NCBI GenBank assembly: GCA_039105265.1
Contig: JAPFFF010000012.1
Span: 1,178,001-1,242,000 of the forward strand
Source: Tritrichomonas musculus
Lineage: Eukaryota; Parabasalia; Tritrichomonadida; Tritrichomonadidae
Direction: 5' to 3'
DNA length: 64,000 nt
Under the pieces are notes generated by a model. That model was not told where the DNA came from. It saw only the letters and a program-made list of their open reading frames with translations, and did not search any database. Position numbers and translations under genes: made by a program. Positions 29,682 to 39,612 of this stretch are shown piece after piece. Numbering within the stretch: the stretch's first letter is position 1; the number at the start of each line of letters is the position of its first letter.

Positions 29682-31217
29682 TTACGAGTTAATAAATCCT
29701 CTCCTAACATAAAATAGCATGCAAGCATCATCTCTCATAATTGTATTAAACTCGATCGTTGAAACGTTATTGTCATCGCATCTGTACCATTGGCCCCATT
29801 TTTTAACGTTTGCCCAGTAATGTCCCATTTCGCCTGAGCCAGGCCTAACAACAATCCCAACGAGGGAATAAAGGGATTCACCTAATTCTTTCTTTTTATA
29901 TCCTATGATAAAATCATCAAAAGTTAATTCTTCGCAAAGTTGAACGTTTTTAACAGATCTGTCTGAGTATGAAGCTCGTACCAATGCAATTGTAAGAGTA
30001 GGTGGTAATGTATTAAAGAAATATTGTCTTTTGCATGTCTTCTGGCAGTTGCTGCAATTTTTTGGTGAAGATCCTAATAAAAAGTTTGATAATGCTTCTT
30101 TAAGGCTGCTGCAGTTCTCAATATTCAATATTAAATCTGAAGCTGGTTCAAGGAACGATCTTGTCTCTGCACAGTTCTCGCAACTCTCAATTACTGTGAA
30201 TTGCCAATTGAATATACTACTAAAAACTTGAGAATCAAATTTTTTCTGATAATAACTATCTAGTTTTGTTCTTAAATCCATAAAAAATTCATGTGAGTCG
30301 CATTGATCTGATGTTGCAAAAAGTGGTGACATTGTCCAAATAGCAAGAATGTAATCTGCCATTGAAAAGTTTGCCGCTTTAACCTGTGCTAAAAATAATC
30401 GTGATAAATGGCAATGGACGGCTGCTTCTGGGCAATCGATAGTAGAGATATTTATCATCTCGCTCAAAAACCATTTTTGAAGAAGAGGGTTCACAACAAG
30501 GCATTGAAGAAGTGAGTTCATCCAGCATGTGTTCCCGAAATTTTGTAAAGGCATGGGTGGATATTTTGGAGGAAAGATAGAAGTAATCTTTTTTGTTGTT
30601 TGGGAGTGATTACACTGAGAAGACGAAGATGATGAACTTGAATGGGATGATGACCTGGGATTTTTTGTAGTATTCGATGAGCTTAAAAAACTATCGACTT
30701 GATCAATTTCTAAGTCGTTTTGAATTGGAACGCCATCAATAACTGATAACTTTGTTGAAAGAATTAAATGATCTATATCTGTATCAAATATGAATCTCCT
30801 ATTATGTTTCACATGTGGACAATTTTTGTCTATTGTTTGTTTATATTTTGAATCATCTTTTGAATTACTAAGGCTGATGTCATTTGAACTTTCGTTTTCA
30901 TTATTATCTTTTTCAAGAATAAATAGTTGGTGAGTATGAATGTCAACTCCAAAGCCAGGTTTACAATGATGATGATCAGAATCGAAATGTAATTTGCAAA
31001 AAATTTGACCACATTGAAGGCAAAATGATAAGTCATTTGTTTTACAACTACAGAGCGAGCAAAGATATGTTGAGCATGGATGAAAGCGTTCTGGAAATAG
31101 CAGCTTTTCCCAAAGAAGACGTTGTATTTGAATAAAGTTAGCAATCTCATTTTTGCTGGCGTTTTTGAACTTCTTTATATAGTTGATTGAGTTTTGGAAA
31201 TAAGGGGATCTTTTCAT
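29682..31217 (-). CDS. Ubiquitin-specific protease with zf-UBP (USP22/Ubp8-like)
   Basis: A deubiquitinating cysteine protease. Residues about 40-105 form a zf-UBP-type zinc finger (CSLCSCK, CLQCGQIFC, then His pairs in HFDSDHHHC). The catalytic domain starts with the Cys box NFGNTCWMNSLLQCL (nucleophile C230); the His box is GHYWANVKKWGQWYRCDD (H466). A C..C pair in SCENC and another in CSNCQKTC give the internal zinc ribbon. The zf-UBP-USP order and size (511 aa) match Ubp8/USP22, the histone H2B deubiquitinase of SAGA; other zf-UBP USPs are usually larger. SAGA membership is inference. The second position of the His box is Trp rather than the commoner Y/T, but catalytic residues are intact. 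Confidence 0.85.
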   Translation of the reverse strand: MKRSPYFQNSINYIKKFKNASKNEIANFIQIQRLLWEKLLFPERFHPCSTYLCSLCSCKTNDLSFCLQCGQIFCKLHFDSDHHHCKPGFGVDIHTHQLFILEKDNNENESSNDISLSNSKDDSKYKQTIDKNCPHVKHNRRFIFDTDIDHLILSTKLSVIDGVPIQNDLEIDQVDSFLSSSNTTKNPRSSSHSSSSSSSSQCNHSQTTKKITSIFPPKYPPMPLQNFGNTCWMNSLLQCLVVNPLLQKWFLSEMINISTIDCPEAAVHCHLSRLFLAQVKAANFSMADYILAIWTMSPLFATSDQCDSHEFFMDLRTKLDSYYQKKFDSQVFSSIFNWQFTVIESCENCAETRSFLEPASDLILNIENCSSLKEALSNFLLGSSPKNCSNCQKTCKRQYFFNTLPPTLTIALVRASYSDRSVKNVQLCEELTFDDFIIGYKKKELGESLYSLVGIVVRPGSGEMGHYWANVKKWGQWYRCDDNNVSTIEFNTIMRDDACMLFYVRRGFINS

Positions 31218-32474
31218 TTTTAAAAAAATTGAATTATAATATGGTCGTAAGAATTTTCTAAATAAAATGCTAATTGTTTATTAAAATGTATTATTATATA
31301 ATAATATATATGAATTTATCAATTTTTTCATCACTTATTTTAAAATATTGCCCAATAATATTAACTAGGAGTAAAAAATAAGAAATTTTCAAAAATAATA
31401 ACTTCACTTGAAGTCGATTGTTAAGTCGTGCTAAATATACTTCGTTCTCTATGCACATTTCTGCACTCGCCTAATGAATTCAGAGGCATTCCCAGTAAAC
31501 CTTAACAGCTCTGAGAAGCAATTCCAGAAAATTCAGGATAGTTTTCAGAGCATGTTTTGAGAATGAATGTATGTAATAGTTATTATCCGAAGAGAAATGA
31601 TTTTTTGTATCCTAATAGTGTATTAGTTTATAAGATATATATAAAGCGACTCCATAAATAAAAAATAATATATTAATGTATACAACGTAATTTGTATGTA
31701 AAGTAAAAGAAAACTTTATGTAAATGAAACCAATGACGTCGAGTACCATGCTATATTATTATATGCATGGAAGAAAGATATAAGAGTCGATATATGATTA
31801 CAAATATTCTGTTCCTGGAGTTGAGCAAAGGGGTTTTCTCGAAAGGCCTGATAACAAAAGAAATCAAAGCCAGCTGCAACGAATCAAATGTGATTTTAGT
31901 TGTTTTCTTCACTAAAATTGACCACAAATTGGAATTCTGATAATCGATTATCAGACCTCAAAAAAGTGACAAACCTGATAATCGACATCAGAATAACAAG
32001 CCTAAATGTATTTTATAAACATCTATTTCGAAGCAAACAAATCTAGAACAATTCATTTTTGAAGATTTAATGCACATTGTAAAATGTGATCATTATAGGA
32101 AAGTCAGTGGAGCTTTTTCATGTCCATCTCTATATGAAAGCAATCCATCAATTTCTCAAAAATTATTTATTGACAAAAATGTACGATAATTTACCATTAA
32201 AATTTTTAAACTTTTGCTAATTTTATTACTGCTCGTATTAATGGAAGATTTGACATTTCTTTATCTTTGATTCCATTAACATTATGGATTGAAGCAATAT
32301 TAATTCCATTATAATCAAGAGAGCAAAGGTTGCATCTTCTTTCTTGTTAAAAATGACAAGAAATGATCAATTTTAGTATCTAAAATTTTTAAAAAATTGT
32401 TAACGGCATACTTTCCACCCATCTCATTTTAAGGTATATTTATTCTATGTTAGATGTTCATTTTATATCATTAA

Positions 32475-32519
<45 letters not shown>

Positions 32520-32544
32520 AGATTCATCTATTCATTCAGAAATG
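31218..32544. other. Intergenic region with possible decayed coding remnants
   Basis: A/T-rich. A perfect 20-bp palindrome TCTGATAATCGATTATCAGA lies at 31936-31955. Short coding-like but stop-bounded stretches lie at about 32055-32180 (plus) and about 32200-32340 (minus, with a CNLC motif); they look like remnants, family unknown. A 42-base T-run occupies 32477-32518, just left of the MULE insertion. Confidence 0.45.
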
Positions 32545-32553
32545 GACAGTGAT
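32545..32553 (+). repeat. 9-bp target-site duplication, left (GACAGTGAT)
   Basis: Identical to 38315-38323. The pair marks one insertion event of the MULE between them; 9 bp is the Mutator-superfamily signature. Confidence 0.93.
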
Positions 32554-32747
32554 GGCGGAATGACAAACTATAGAAAAAGTTACACCATTTTTTTCTGAGG
32601 AAAATTCGTTATTCTGACTTTTTGAGTTAATTGAGAAGGCATACAAAAAGTTCTAAAATTTTCTTGTAAAGTTTTGAAAAAGTTCACTAAGATAAAACCA
32701 TGAAAAAGCGCCATTTTTATAGAACTAAACCAATCAAAGAAACCGAG

Positions 32748-33249
32748 ATGACGACATTGCCGCCCATAGCATGATCACGATCAGTAATGCTTAGCAGCTA
32801 GCTGGTTGTAACTGCGGCGAGTCGTCATCCGGACAAAGATATCACGATTTCATCCGGAAGATCTGGAATGACGACATTGCCGCCCATAGCAAGACCACGA
32901 TCAGCAATGCTTAGCAGCTAGCTGGTTGTAACTGCGGCGAGTCGTCATCCGGACAAAGATATCACGATTTCATCCGGAAGATCTGGAATGACGACATTGC
33001 CGCCCATAGCAAGACCACGATCAGCAATGCTTAGCAGCTAGCTGGTTGTAACTGCGGCGAGTCGTCATCCGGACAAAGATATCGCGATTTCATCCGGAAG
33101 ATCTGGAATGACGACATTGCCGCCCATAGCAAGACCACGATCAGCAATGCTTAGCAGCTAGCTGGTTGTAACTGCGGCGAGTCGTCATCCGGACAAAGAT
33201 ATCACGATTTCATCCGGAAGATCTGGAATGACGACATTGCCGCCCATAG
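32748..33249 (+). repeat. 120-bp tandem array, left arm of MULE (4 full units plus 22 bp)
   Basis: The unit begins atgacgacattgccgcccat and recurs at exactly 120 bp (32748, 32868, 32988, 33108, 33228). The outermost unit carries a variant (catgatcacgatcagtaat). Units are much richer in G+C than the host sequence and contain internal inverted words (GTCGTCAT/ATGACGAC). Confidence 0.95.
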
Positions 33250-33456
33250 GACGACCACGGTGGCAATAAAAAGATGAAAATAAAACAAACAAAAAACAAA
33301 CAAAATTGATTATTTAATATTATTATTACGATTTTTTAATTTTTTTATTTTGATAAAGCTTATTTAAAATATTCTGAGTCTTCTCAGAAATTTGTTAAAT
33401 TTTTTTTTTTATAAATATATATAACTTTTTGAAAGAATTATGGTCTTTTTATATTT

Positions 33457-35799
33457 ATGGAAGAAGACCAAAATCTTTATTATTCAGCGAAATATCTATC
33501 TCATACGCAAAGACCTAATTCTTTAAAAGATAAAGGATTAAGAACATTCATTGAAATTGTTCCTTTGCATTCTCAGAATTTCAATATCATTTCGCTAATC
33601 CTTTTCCTCGATAGCTTAACCAAAGAATTTATATGCAACAACAAAAGAGTTTATAATGACATTTTTTCGTTTAGTTGCTGTAATAAATCAAAGATAAATA
33701 CTGAAATTCAAATATTTAGCATAACTGTCAAAAACGATTTGGAAACCATTAAAGTTCTCGCTAGAGATCAACTCCTTGAAAACCAAACTATGAAAGTTGT
33801 TACTATTGATTTTGAAGAATGTATCATGACGTCGCCATATACTTTGAAAAATAAAGAGTGTCCTTTTTTGACTCAAGATTTTTGGAATAAACAATGTAAA
33901 CATAAAAATTCAATGCTTTATACTTTTTGTAATTACGTAGCTCGAAAAAATTCTAATTTTCCAATATTTATAAAATTTGCTTTTCAAAACTTTTTAGATA
34001 AAAGAACCTTGCGTAGAAGAGCCGTTAGTTTTCAAGGTTATGATGATTTTTATAAAATTTTATTGCATTTACCTGGTTTTGTTTATATTGAGATAAGTAC
34101 TCAAAAAGTTCAGGACGATGGATTTGCATTTAAATTTAATAATGATTTTGCTTTTATTAAAAATATAATATGGATTATGCCTTGGGCTTTAGAAGTTATA
34201 AATTATATGCATTATTTGCAAATTGATGCTTCTTTTTATGCGCTTAAGCCTTACAAATTTTGTATATACCATTCAATTTATTTCAATTCAAGTTTTCCTT
34301 TCGCATTATCAATTGGCCCTAAAGAGAACCGTTTTTTATATAATTTATTATTTGATGGATTAAATAAGTTTTGTTTAAATAAAAATGTTTTTGAAAATAA
34401 AGTTGTTTTATCAGATTTAGGTTCTCCTATCAAAAAGTTCTGTAAATTACATTCAAATATTCAATATTTTTGTCATCGTCATATTATACAAATATTTGGA
34501 CCTAAATCATCATTAGGCATATGGGTTGCAAGGTTATTGAGATGCAAAACATATTTAATATATAAACAAGAAAAAGAATTTATTTTAGTTGAAATGGACG
34601 AATATAAAAAAGATCCAAATTCACCTTTATTTGACGATACCGATCAAGATAATGAAAAAAAACAAAAATTAAAAGATTTTGAAATTATGTTAAAAGATAT
34701 AGATGAAGTGGAAAGAATGCCAAATAAAGAAGAAATTAAAAAAAGTGATTATTATATTGCTAATTGGGCAATATGGATTCGTTCTGACCACCATGTAGCT
34801 CGTTGTTCAAATCATTCGGAAGGTTTCCACGGAAATATCAATCAAAAATTGCCAGATTCCGGAACTCATTCATTTAAAACTGGTTTCACAACAATTGTAA
34901 ATTATTTATTAAATTATATAAATAATTACTCAGATATTTGTGGAAATTCTTTTCAAAATAAACATCAAAAAATGATTCAAAAAGTTATACAAATTCTTAG
35001 CAAGAGACCAGATAATTATTTAAAATGTTCAAAAGAAAATTGTGATTGTGGTGAAGATGATTTTGTTGAATCAATTTATGGAGTGAAACTTCCTTGCATA
35101 CATACAATATTAAATAATTTTTGCAAATCAGAAATATTTAATATTGTTAAAAATAGCAATGAAATTGATATTCAATATTTATTTGTTCAATCTCTCAAAA
35201 AGTTCCCCAATTATAAATTTGAAAAAAATCTTTTTAAATCAAATAGAAAAAATATAGATAGAATAATATCAATATACGAAGTTGAAAAGAATAGAAAGTT
35301 TGATAAGGAATCATTGAATATATTAGGCTCTTTTATTAATGAGTTTCTTAATTGTTTTACATATGTTTTACCAAAATTCCCAAATATTAATCCAAATGAT
35401 GCCAAATATTCTGGAAATCATTTTGATTTTCGAGCACTTGATGAAAAATTGGTTTTCAGAAAAAAGAAAGAAGAAAGTAACACAAGTCAAAAGAAAGAAA
35501 AATTAAAACTTGAAAATTTATACGACGAAGATGACAATTTTGATTCAATGATAAAAGACTGTAATGCTGACATCGAATTAATTAAGAAAAAATACTATGA
35601 AACGAAGGCTGAAATTAAAGGAATGTATCCTCAATTATCATATCATGATATCGAAAAAATATGTTTTTCTAATTTTGTCCGCTATGTTTTTGAAACTAGA
35701 TGCGATAATTCAGGTGTCATATATTTTTTATCTAAATTCAAAATAGCAAGTTGGAAAAATGCAGATTTAGCTGTAGGTGGTAACAGATTTTTCTCTTAA
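33457..35799 (+). CDS. MULE-family DDE transposase, intact (780 aa)
   Basis: Cuts and joins the element ends. The MULE DDE/D core is visible: D257 in LQIDASFYALKPYKF, D320 in VVLSDLGSPI followed by the CHRHIIQIFG helix, and E455 in SNHSEGFHGNIN. An N-terminal Cys/His-containing region (CPFLTQDF, CKHKN) may bind DNA. Lys/Asn-rich linker at about 380-430; the C-terminal third is helical and charged. No break is seen, and the length is normal for the family. The stop codon overlaps the inner end of the right inverted repeat. A/T-rich codon use matches the host, unlike the flanking 120-bp arrays. Confidence 0.93.
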   Translation: MEEDQNLYYSAKYLSHTQRPNSLKDKGLRTFIEIVPLHSQNFNIISLILFLDSLTKEFICNNKRVYNDIFSFSCCNKSKINTEIQIFSITVKNDLETIKVLARDQLLENQTMKVVTIDFEECIMTSPYTLKNKECPFLTQDFWNKQCKHKNSMLYTFCNYVARKNSNFPIFIKFAFQNFLDKRTLRRRAVSFQGYDDFYKILLHLPGFVYIEISTQKVQDDGFAFKFNNDFAFIKNIIWIMPWALEVINYMHYLQIDASFYALKPYKFCIYHSIYFNSSFPFALSIGPKENRFLYNLLFDGLNKFCLNKNVFENKVVLSDLGSPIKKFCKLHSNIQYFCHRHIIQIFGPKSSLGIWVARLLRCKTYLIYKQEKEFILVEMDEYKKDPNSPLFDDTDQDNEKKQKLKDFEIMLKDIDEVERMPNKEEIKKSDYYIANWAIWIRSDHHVARCSNHSEGFHGNINQKLPDSGTHSFKTGFTTIVNYLLNYINNYSDICGNSFQNKHQKMIQKVIQILSKRPDNYLKCSKENCDCGEDDFVESIYGVKLPCIHTILNNFCKSEIFNIVKNSNEIDIQYLFVQSLKKFPNYKFEKNLFKSNRKNIDRIISIYEVEKNRKFDKESLNILGSFINEFLNCFTYVLPKFPNINPNDAKYSGNHFDFRALDEKLVFRKKKEESNTSQKKEKLKLENLYDEDDNFDSMIKDCNADIELIKKKYYETKAEIKGMYPQLSYHDIEKICFSNFVRYVFETRCDNSGVIYFLSKFKIASWKNADLAVGGNRFFS

Positions 35800-35856
35800 C
35801 AAATTTCTGAGAAGACTCAGAATATTTTAAATAAGCTTTATCAAAAAAAAAAAAAT

Positions 35857-35889
<33 letters not shown>

Positions 35890-35967
35890 CACAATAATAT
35901 TAAATAATCAATTTTGTTTGTTTTTTGTTTGTTTTATTTTCATCTTTTTATTGCCACCGTGGTCGTC

Positions 35968-36350
35968 CTATGGGCGGCAATGTCGTCAATTCCAGATCTT
36001 CCGGATGAAATCGTGATATCTTTGTCCGGATGACGACTCGCCGCAGTTACAACCAGCTAGCTGCTAAGCATTGCTGATCGTGGTCTTGCTATGGGCGGCA
36101 ATGTCGTCATTCCAGATCTTCCGGATGAAATCGCGATATCTTTGTCCGGATGACGACTCGCCGCAGTTACAACCAGCTAGCTGCTAAGCATTGCTGATCG
36201 TGGTCTTGCTATGGGCGGCAATGTCGTCATTCCAGATCTTCCGGATGAAATCGCGATATCTTTGTCCGGATGACGACTCGCCGCAGTTACAACCAGCTAG
36301 CTGCTAAGCATTACTGATCGTGATCATGCTATGGGCGGCAATGTCGTCAT
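35968..36350 (-). repeat. 120-bp tandem array, first right arm (3 units plus 22 bp)
   Basis: The inverse orientation of the left array with one fewer unit and a 1-bp insertion near its start. Its outermost unit has the same variant as the outermost left unit. Confidence 0.92.
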
Positions 36351-36450
36351 CTCGGTTTCTTTGATTGGTTTAGTTCTATAAAAATGGCGCTTTTTCATGG
36401 TTTTATCTTAGTGAACTTTTTCAAAACTTTACAAGAAAATTTTAGAACTT

Positions 36451-37335
36451 TATCTTTTAAAGAATTAGGTCTTTGCGTATGAGATAGATATTTCGCTGAA
36501 TAATAAAGATTTTGGTCTTCTTCCATAAATATAAAAAGACCATAATTCTTTCAAAAAGTTATATATATTTATAAAAAAAAAAATTTAACAAATTTCTGAG
36601 AAGACTCAGAATATTTTAAATAAGCTTTATCAAAATAAAAAAATTAAAAAATCGTAATAATAATATTAAATAATCAATTTTGTTTGTTTTTTGTTTGTTT
36701 TATTTTCATCTTTTTATTGCCACCGTGGTCGTCCTATGGGCGGCAATGTCGTCATTCCAGATCTTCCGGATGAAATCGTGATATCTTTGTCCGGATGACG
36801 ACTCGCCGCAGTTACAACCAGCTAGCTGCTAAGCATTGCTGATCGTGGTCTTGCTATGGGCGGCAATGTCGTCATTCCAGATCTTCCGGATGAAATCGCG
36901 ATATCTTTGTCCGGATGACGACTCGCCGCAGTTACAACCAGCTAGCTGCTAAGCATTGCTGATCGTGGTCTTGCTATGGGCGGCAATGTCGTCATTCCAG
37001 ATCTTCCGGATGAAATCGTGATATCTTTGTCCGGATGACGACTCGCCGCAGTTACAACCAGCTAGCTGCTAAGCATTGCTGATCGTGGTCTTGCTATGGG
37101 CGGCAATGTCGTCATTCCAGATCTTCCGGATGAAATCGTGATATCTTTGTCCGGATGACGACTCGCCGCAGTTACAACCAGCTAGCTGCTAAGCATTACT
37201 GATCGTGATCATGCTATGGGCGGCAATGTCGTCATCTCGGTTTCTTTGATTGGTTTAGTTCTATAAAAATGGCGCTTTTTCATGGTTTTATCTTAGTGAA
37301 CTTTTTCAAAACTTTACAAGAAAATTTTAGAACTT
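36451..37335 (-). repeat. 885-bp inverted copy of MULE left arm, copy 1
   Basis: Reverse copy of 32648-33532, including a four-unit 120-bp array (36734-37235), the leader and the first about 76 bp of the transposase gene. Its length is exactly that of the source segment and of the next copy. Confidence 0.92.
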
Positions 37336-38220
37336 TATCTTTTAAAGAATTAGGTCTTTGCGTATGAGATAGATATTTCGCTGAATAATAAAGATTTTGG
37401 TCTTCTTCCATAAATATAAAAAGACCATAATTCTTTCAAAAAGTTATATATATTTATAAAAAAAAAAATTTAACAAATTTCTGAGAAGACTCAGAATATT
37501 TTAAATAAGCTTTATCAAAATAAAAAAATTAAAAAATCGTAATAATAATATTAAATAATCAATTTTGTTTGTTTTTTGTTTGTTTTATTTTCATCTTTTT
37601 ATTGCCACCGTGGTCGTCCTATGGGCGGCAATGTCGTCATTCCAGATCTTCCGGATGAAATCGTGATATCTTTGTCCGGATGACGACTCGCCGCAGTTAC
37701 AACCAGCCAGCTGCTAAGCATTGCTGATCGTGGTCTTGCTATGGGCGGCAATGTCGTCATTCCAGATCTTCCGGATGAAATCGTGATATCTTTGTCCGGA
37801 TGACGACTCGCCGCAGTTACAACCAGCTAGCTGCTAAGCATTGCTGATCGTGGTCTTGCTATGGGCGGCAATGTCGTCATTCCAGATCTTCCGGATGAAA
37901 TCGCGATATCTTTGTCCGGATGACGACTCGCCGCAGTTACAACCAGCTAGCTGCTAAGCATTGCTGATCGTGGTCTTGCTATGGGCGGCAATGTCGTCAT
38001 TCCAGATCTTCCGGATGAAATCGCGATATCTTTGTCCGGATGACGACTCGCCGCAGTTACAACCAGCTAGCTGCTAAGCATTGCTGATCGTGGTCTTGCT
38101 ATGGGCGGCAATGTCGTCATCTCGGTTTCTTTGATTGGTTTAGTTCTATAAAAATGGCGCTTTTTCATGGTTTTATCTTAGTGAACTTTTTCAAAACTTT
38201 ACAAGAAAATTTTAGAACTT
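37336..38220 (-). repeat. 885-bp inverted copy of MULE left arm, copy 2
   Basis: A tandem neighbour of copy 1, again 885 bp with four 120-bp units (37619-38120). It differs from copy 1 at scattered bases, for example the outermost unit has the standard rather than the terminal variant, and one AGCTAG word reads AGCCAG. Confidence 0.92.
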
Positions 38221-38314
38221 TTTGTATGCCTTCTCAATTAACTCAAAAAGTCAGAATAACGAATTTTCCTCAGAAAAAAATGGTGTAACTTTTTCTATAG
38301 TTTGTCACTTCGCC

Positions 38315-38323
38315 GACAGTGAT
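38315..38323 (+). repeat. 9-bp target-site duplication, right (GACAGTGAT)
   Basis: Perfect match to the left duplication at 32545-32553. Confidence 0.93.
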
Positions 38324-38937
38324 TTTAATTTATTAAAAAAAATTAGCCTCTTTACACCATTCTGATTTATAAAAAGCGTCTCATTATTAATAATAAATTC
38401 TTTTTATGAAATAAAATGCTGATATTTTTTAATAATAAGAATAGAAAAAGTCATTAACTAAAAAAAATTTTTTTTTTTGCTGCTCTCAAAGCGTTCTCAT
38501 ACTTATGATTAAAACATGATTATATTCTTATAAGTCCAAAAAATTATCATGAGTTCCTAATCTCTGAATTGATAAGTTTTCAAATTTTTCATAAAATTGA
38601 TACAGCAAATGATAAGAATGTGTTCATTATCCTTTTTTTTTTTTTAACAAAAAAAAAAAAAAAACAATCGGCAAAAAAACGCAGATACAAGAAGAGTGAA
38701 ATCATTGCATTAACAAATCAGATTAATCATTTTTCATCAGCTCAAGATAATGATGTTTAAATATTGAAAAAGCAGAACATTGAAAAGTTAATCTATCATT
38801 TGGAGATAGAAGGGGTGATCTAACGGCATCTCAAAAATACACAAATGGAAGAATATAATAAGCCGCATCATATCTTCCTTGCCTAATTACTTCTGTAAAC
38901 GTATACCATGAAAATAGTGAGAGAGCATATTCATCTT
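38324..38937. other. A/T-rich region right of MULE
   Basis: It has A- and T-runs near 38630-38665. The frame at 38569-38760 reads through these runs (poly-Phe, poly-Lys) and is not supported as a gene. Confidence 0.5.
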
Positions 38938-39470
38938 TCATCGCTCCTGAAGAATTTCGATCTGTAAATTATTTTCTAAATCCACAGATTCAGAAAATAA
39001 TTGTGTAATGGCACATTCTAATTTTTTAACGTCAATCAGAATCAAATGATTTATTAACCACACACCAGCAGCTTTAAGCAGATGGAAAGGATCTGATATT
39101 GGTAGTTTATTTATATTAATCAATGATTTTACAATATCTTCAAAACTTTTATCTAGATATGGTTCATATAATGTATTGAAAAAGGCATCATGAAGGGCAT
39201 TAAATGATATATCTCCATCAGTAGCGATGTATTTTACTATATAATTATTTTAAGTGAGAAAATTACATATTTGATGAAAGCGTTCAACTACAGAAGGAGG
39301 TGATGTTCCATTTTGTGTTTCCATCATGTTTAAAACGCATTGTGGCAAGTCACTTTTCAGAGACAACACTTCAAAAGCATAAATAGCGTTATTTGATGTT
39401 TGAAACACAGGCTTAATGGAAGCCGCTTCTCTTCCAAGTGCCACAAAAAATTTTTCTTTTGGTTTATATG
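38938..39470 (-). pseudogene. Decayed transposase-like remnant
   Basis: Minus-strand frames broken by stops encode segments such as ATDGDISFNALHDAFF and ISDPFHLLKAAGVWLINHL that recall the first-Asp and downstream helix of DDE transposases in trichomonads. Upstream (39250-39444) a second piece contains SPPSVVERFHQICNFL. At least one in-frame stop separates them and no termini were found. The family is unassigned; an old host gene is possible. Confidence 0.4.
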
Positions 39471-39612
39471 ATTCAAATTCAAATAAATTATCATAATATA
39501 TTTTAACTTTTTAGTAGGTTGATTTTTGGAAAAAAAAAATTATTTGTGAATGATTTGTTTTTATGTTTGTTAGATATATAATATTAAACGTATATATATA
39601 TCATTTAAATTA

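Larger units (their letters stand above)
32554..38314 (+). mobile_element. Mutator-like element (MULE) with compound terminal inverted repeats
   Basis: A 5761-bp DNA transposon bounded by perfect 9-bp duplications. Ends: left GGCGGAATGACAAACTATAG, right (reverse complement) GGCGAAGTGACAAACTATAG. Order: outer end (94 bp, 32554-32647); left arm with a 120-bp tandem array; transposase 33457-35799; right arm inverse to the left; two additional inverse copies of 885 bp; outer end (94 bp, 38221-38314). The basic inverted repeat runs inward to about 33398 and 35796, so the transposase stop codon sits on its inner edge. Perfect duplications, an intact transposase and near-identical arms suggest a recent insertion, possibly an active family. 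Confidence 0.95.

Noticed and set aside
32748-38120. CRISPR-like appearance of regularly spaced repeats
   Set aside because: The repeats are directly adjacent 120-bp units in inverse arms of a transposon, with no unique spacers and no cas-like genes.
38569-38760. 63-codon frame right of the MULE
   Set aside because: Read through T- and A-runs (poly-Phe then poly-Lys); no similarity seen.
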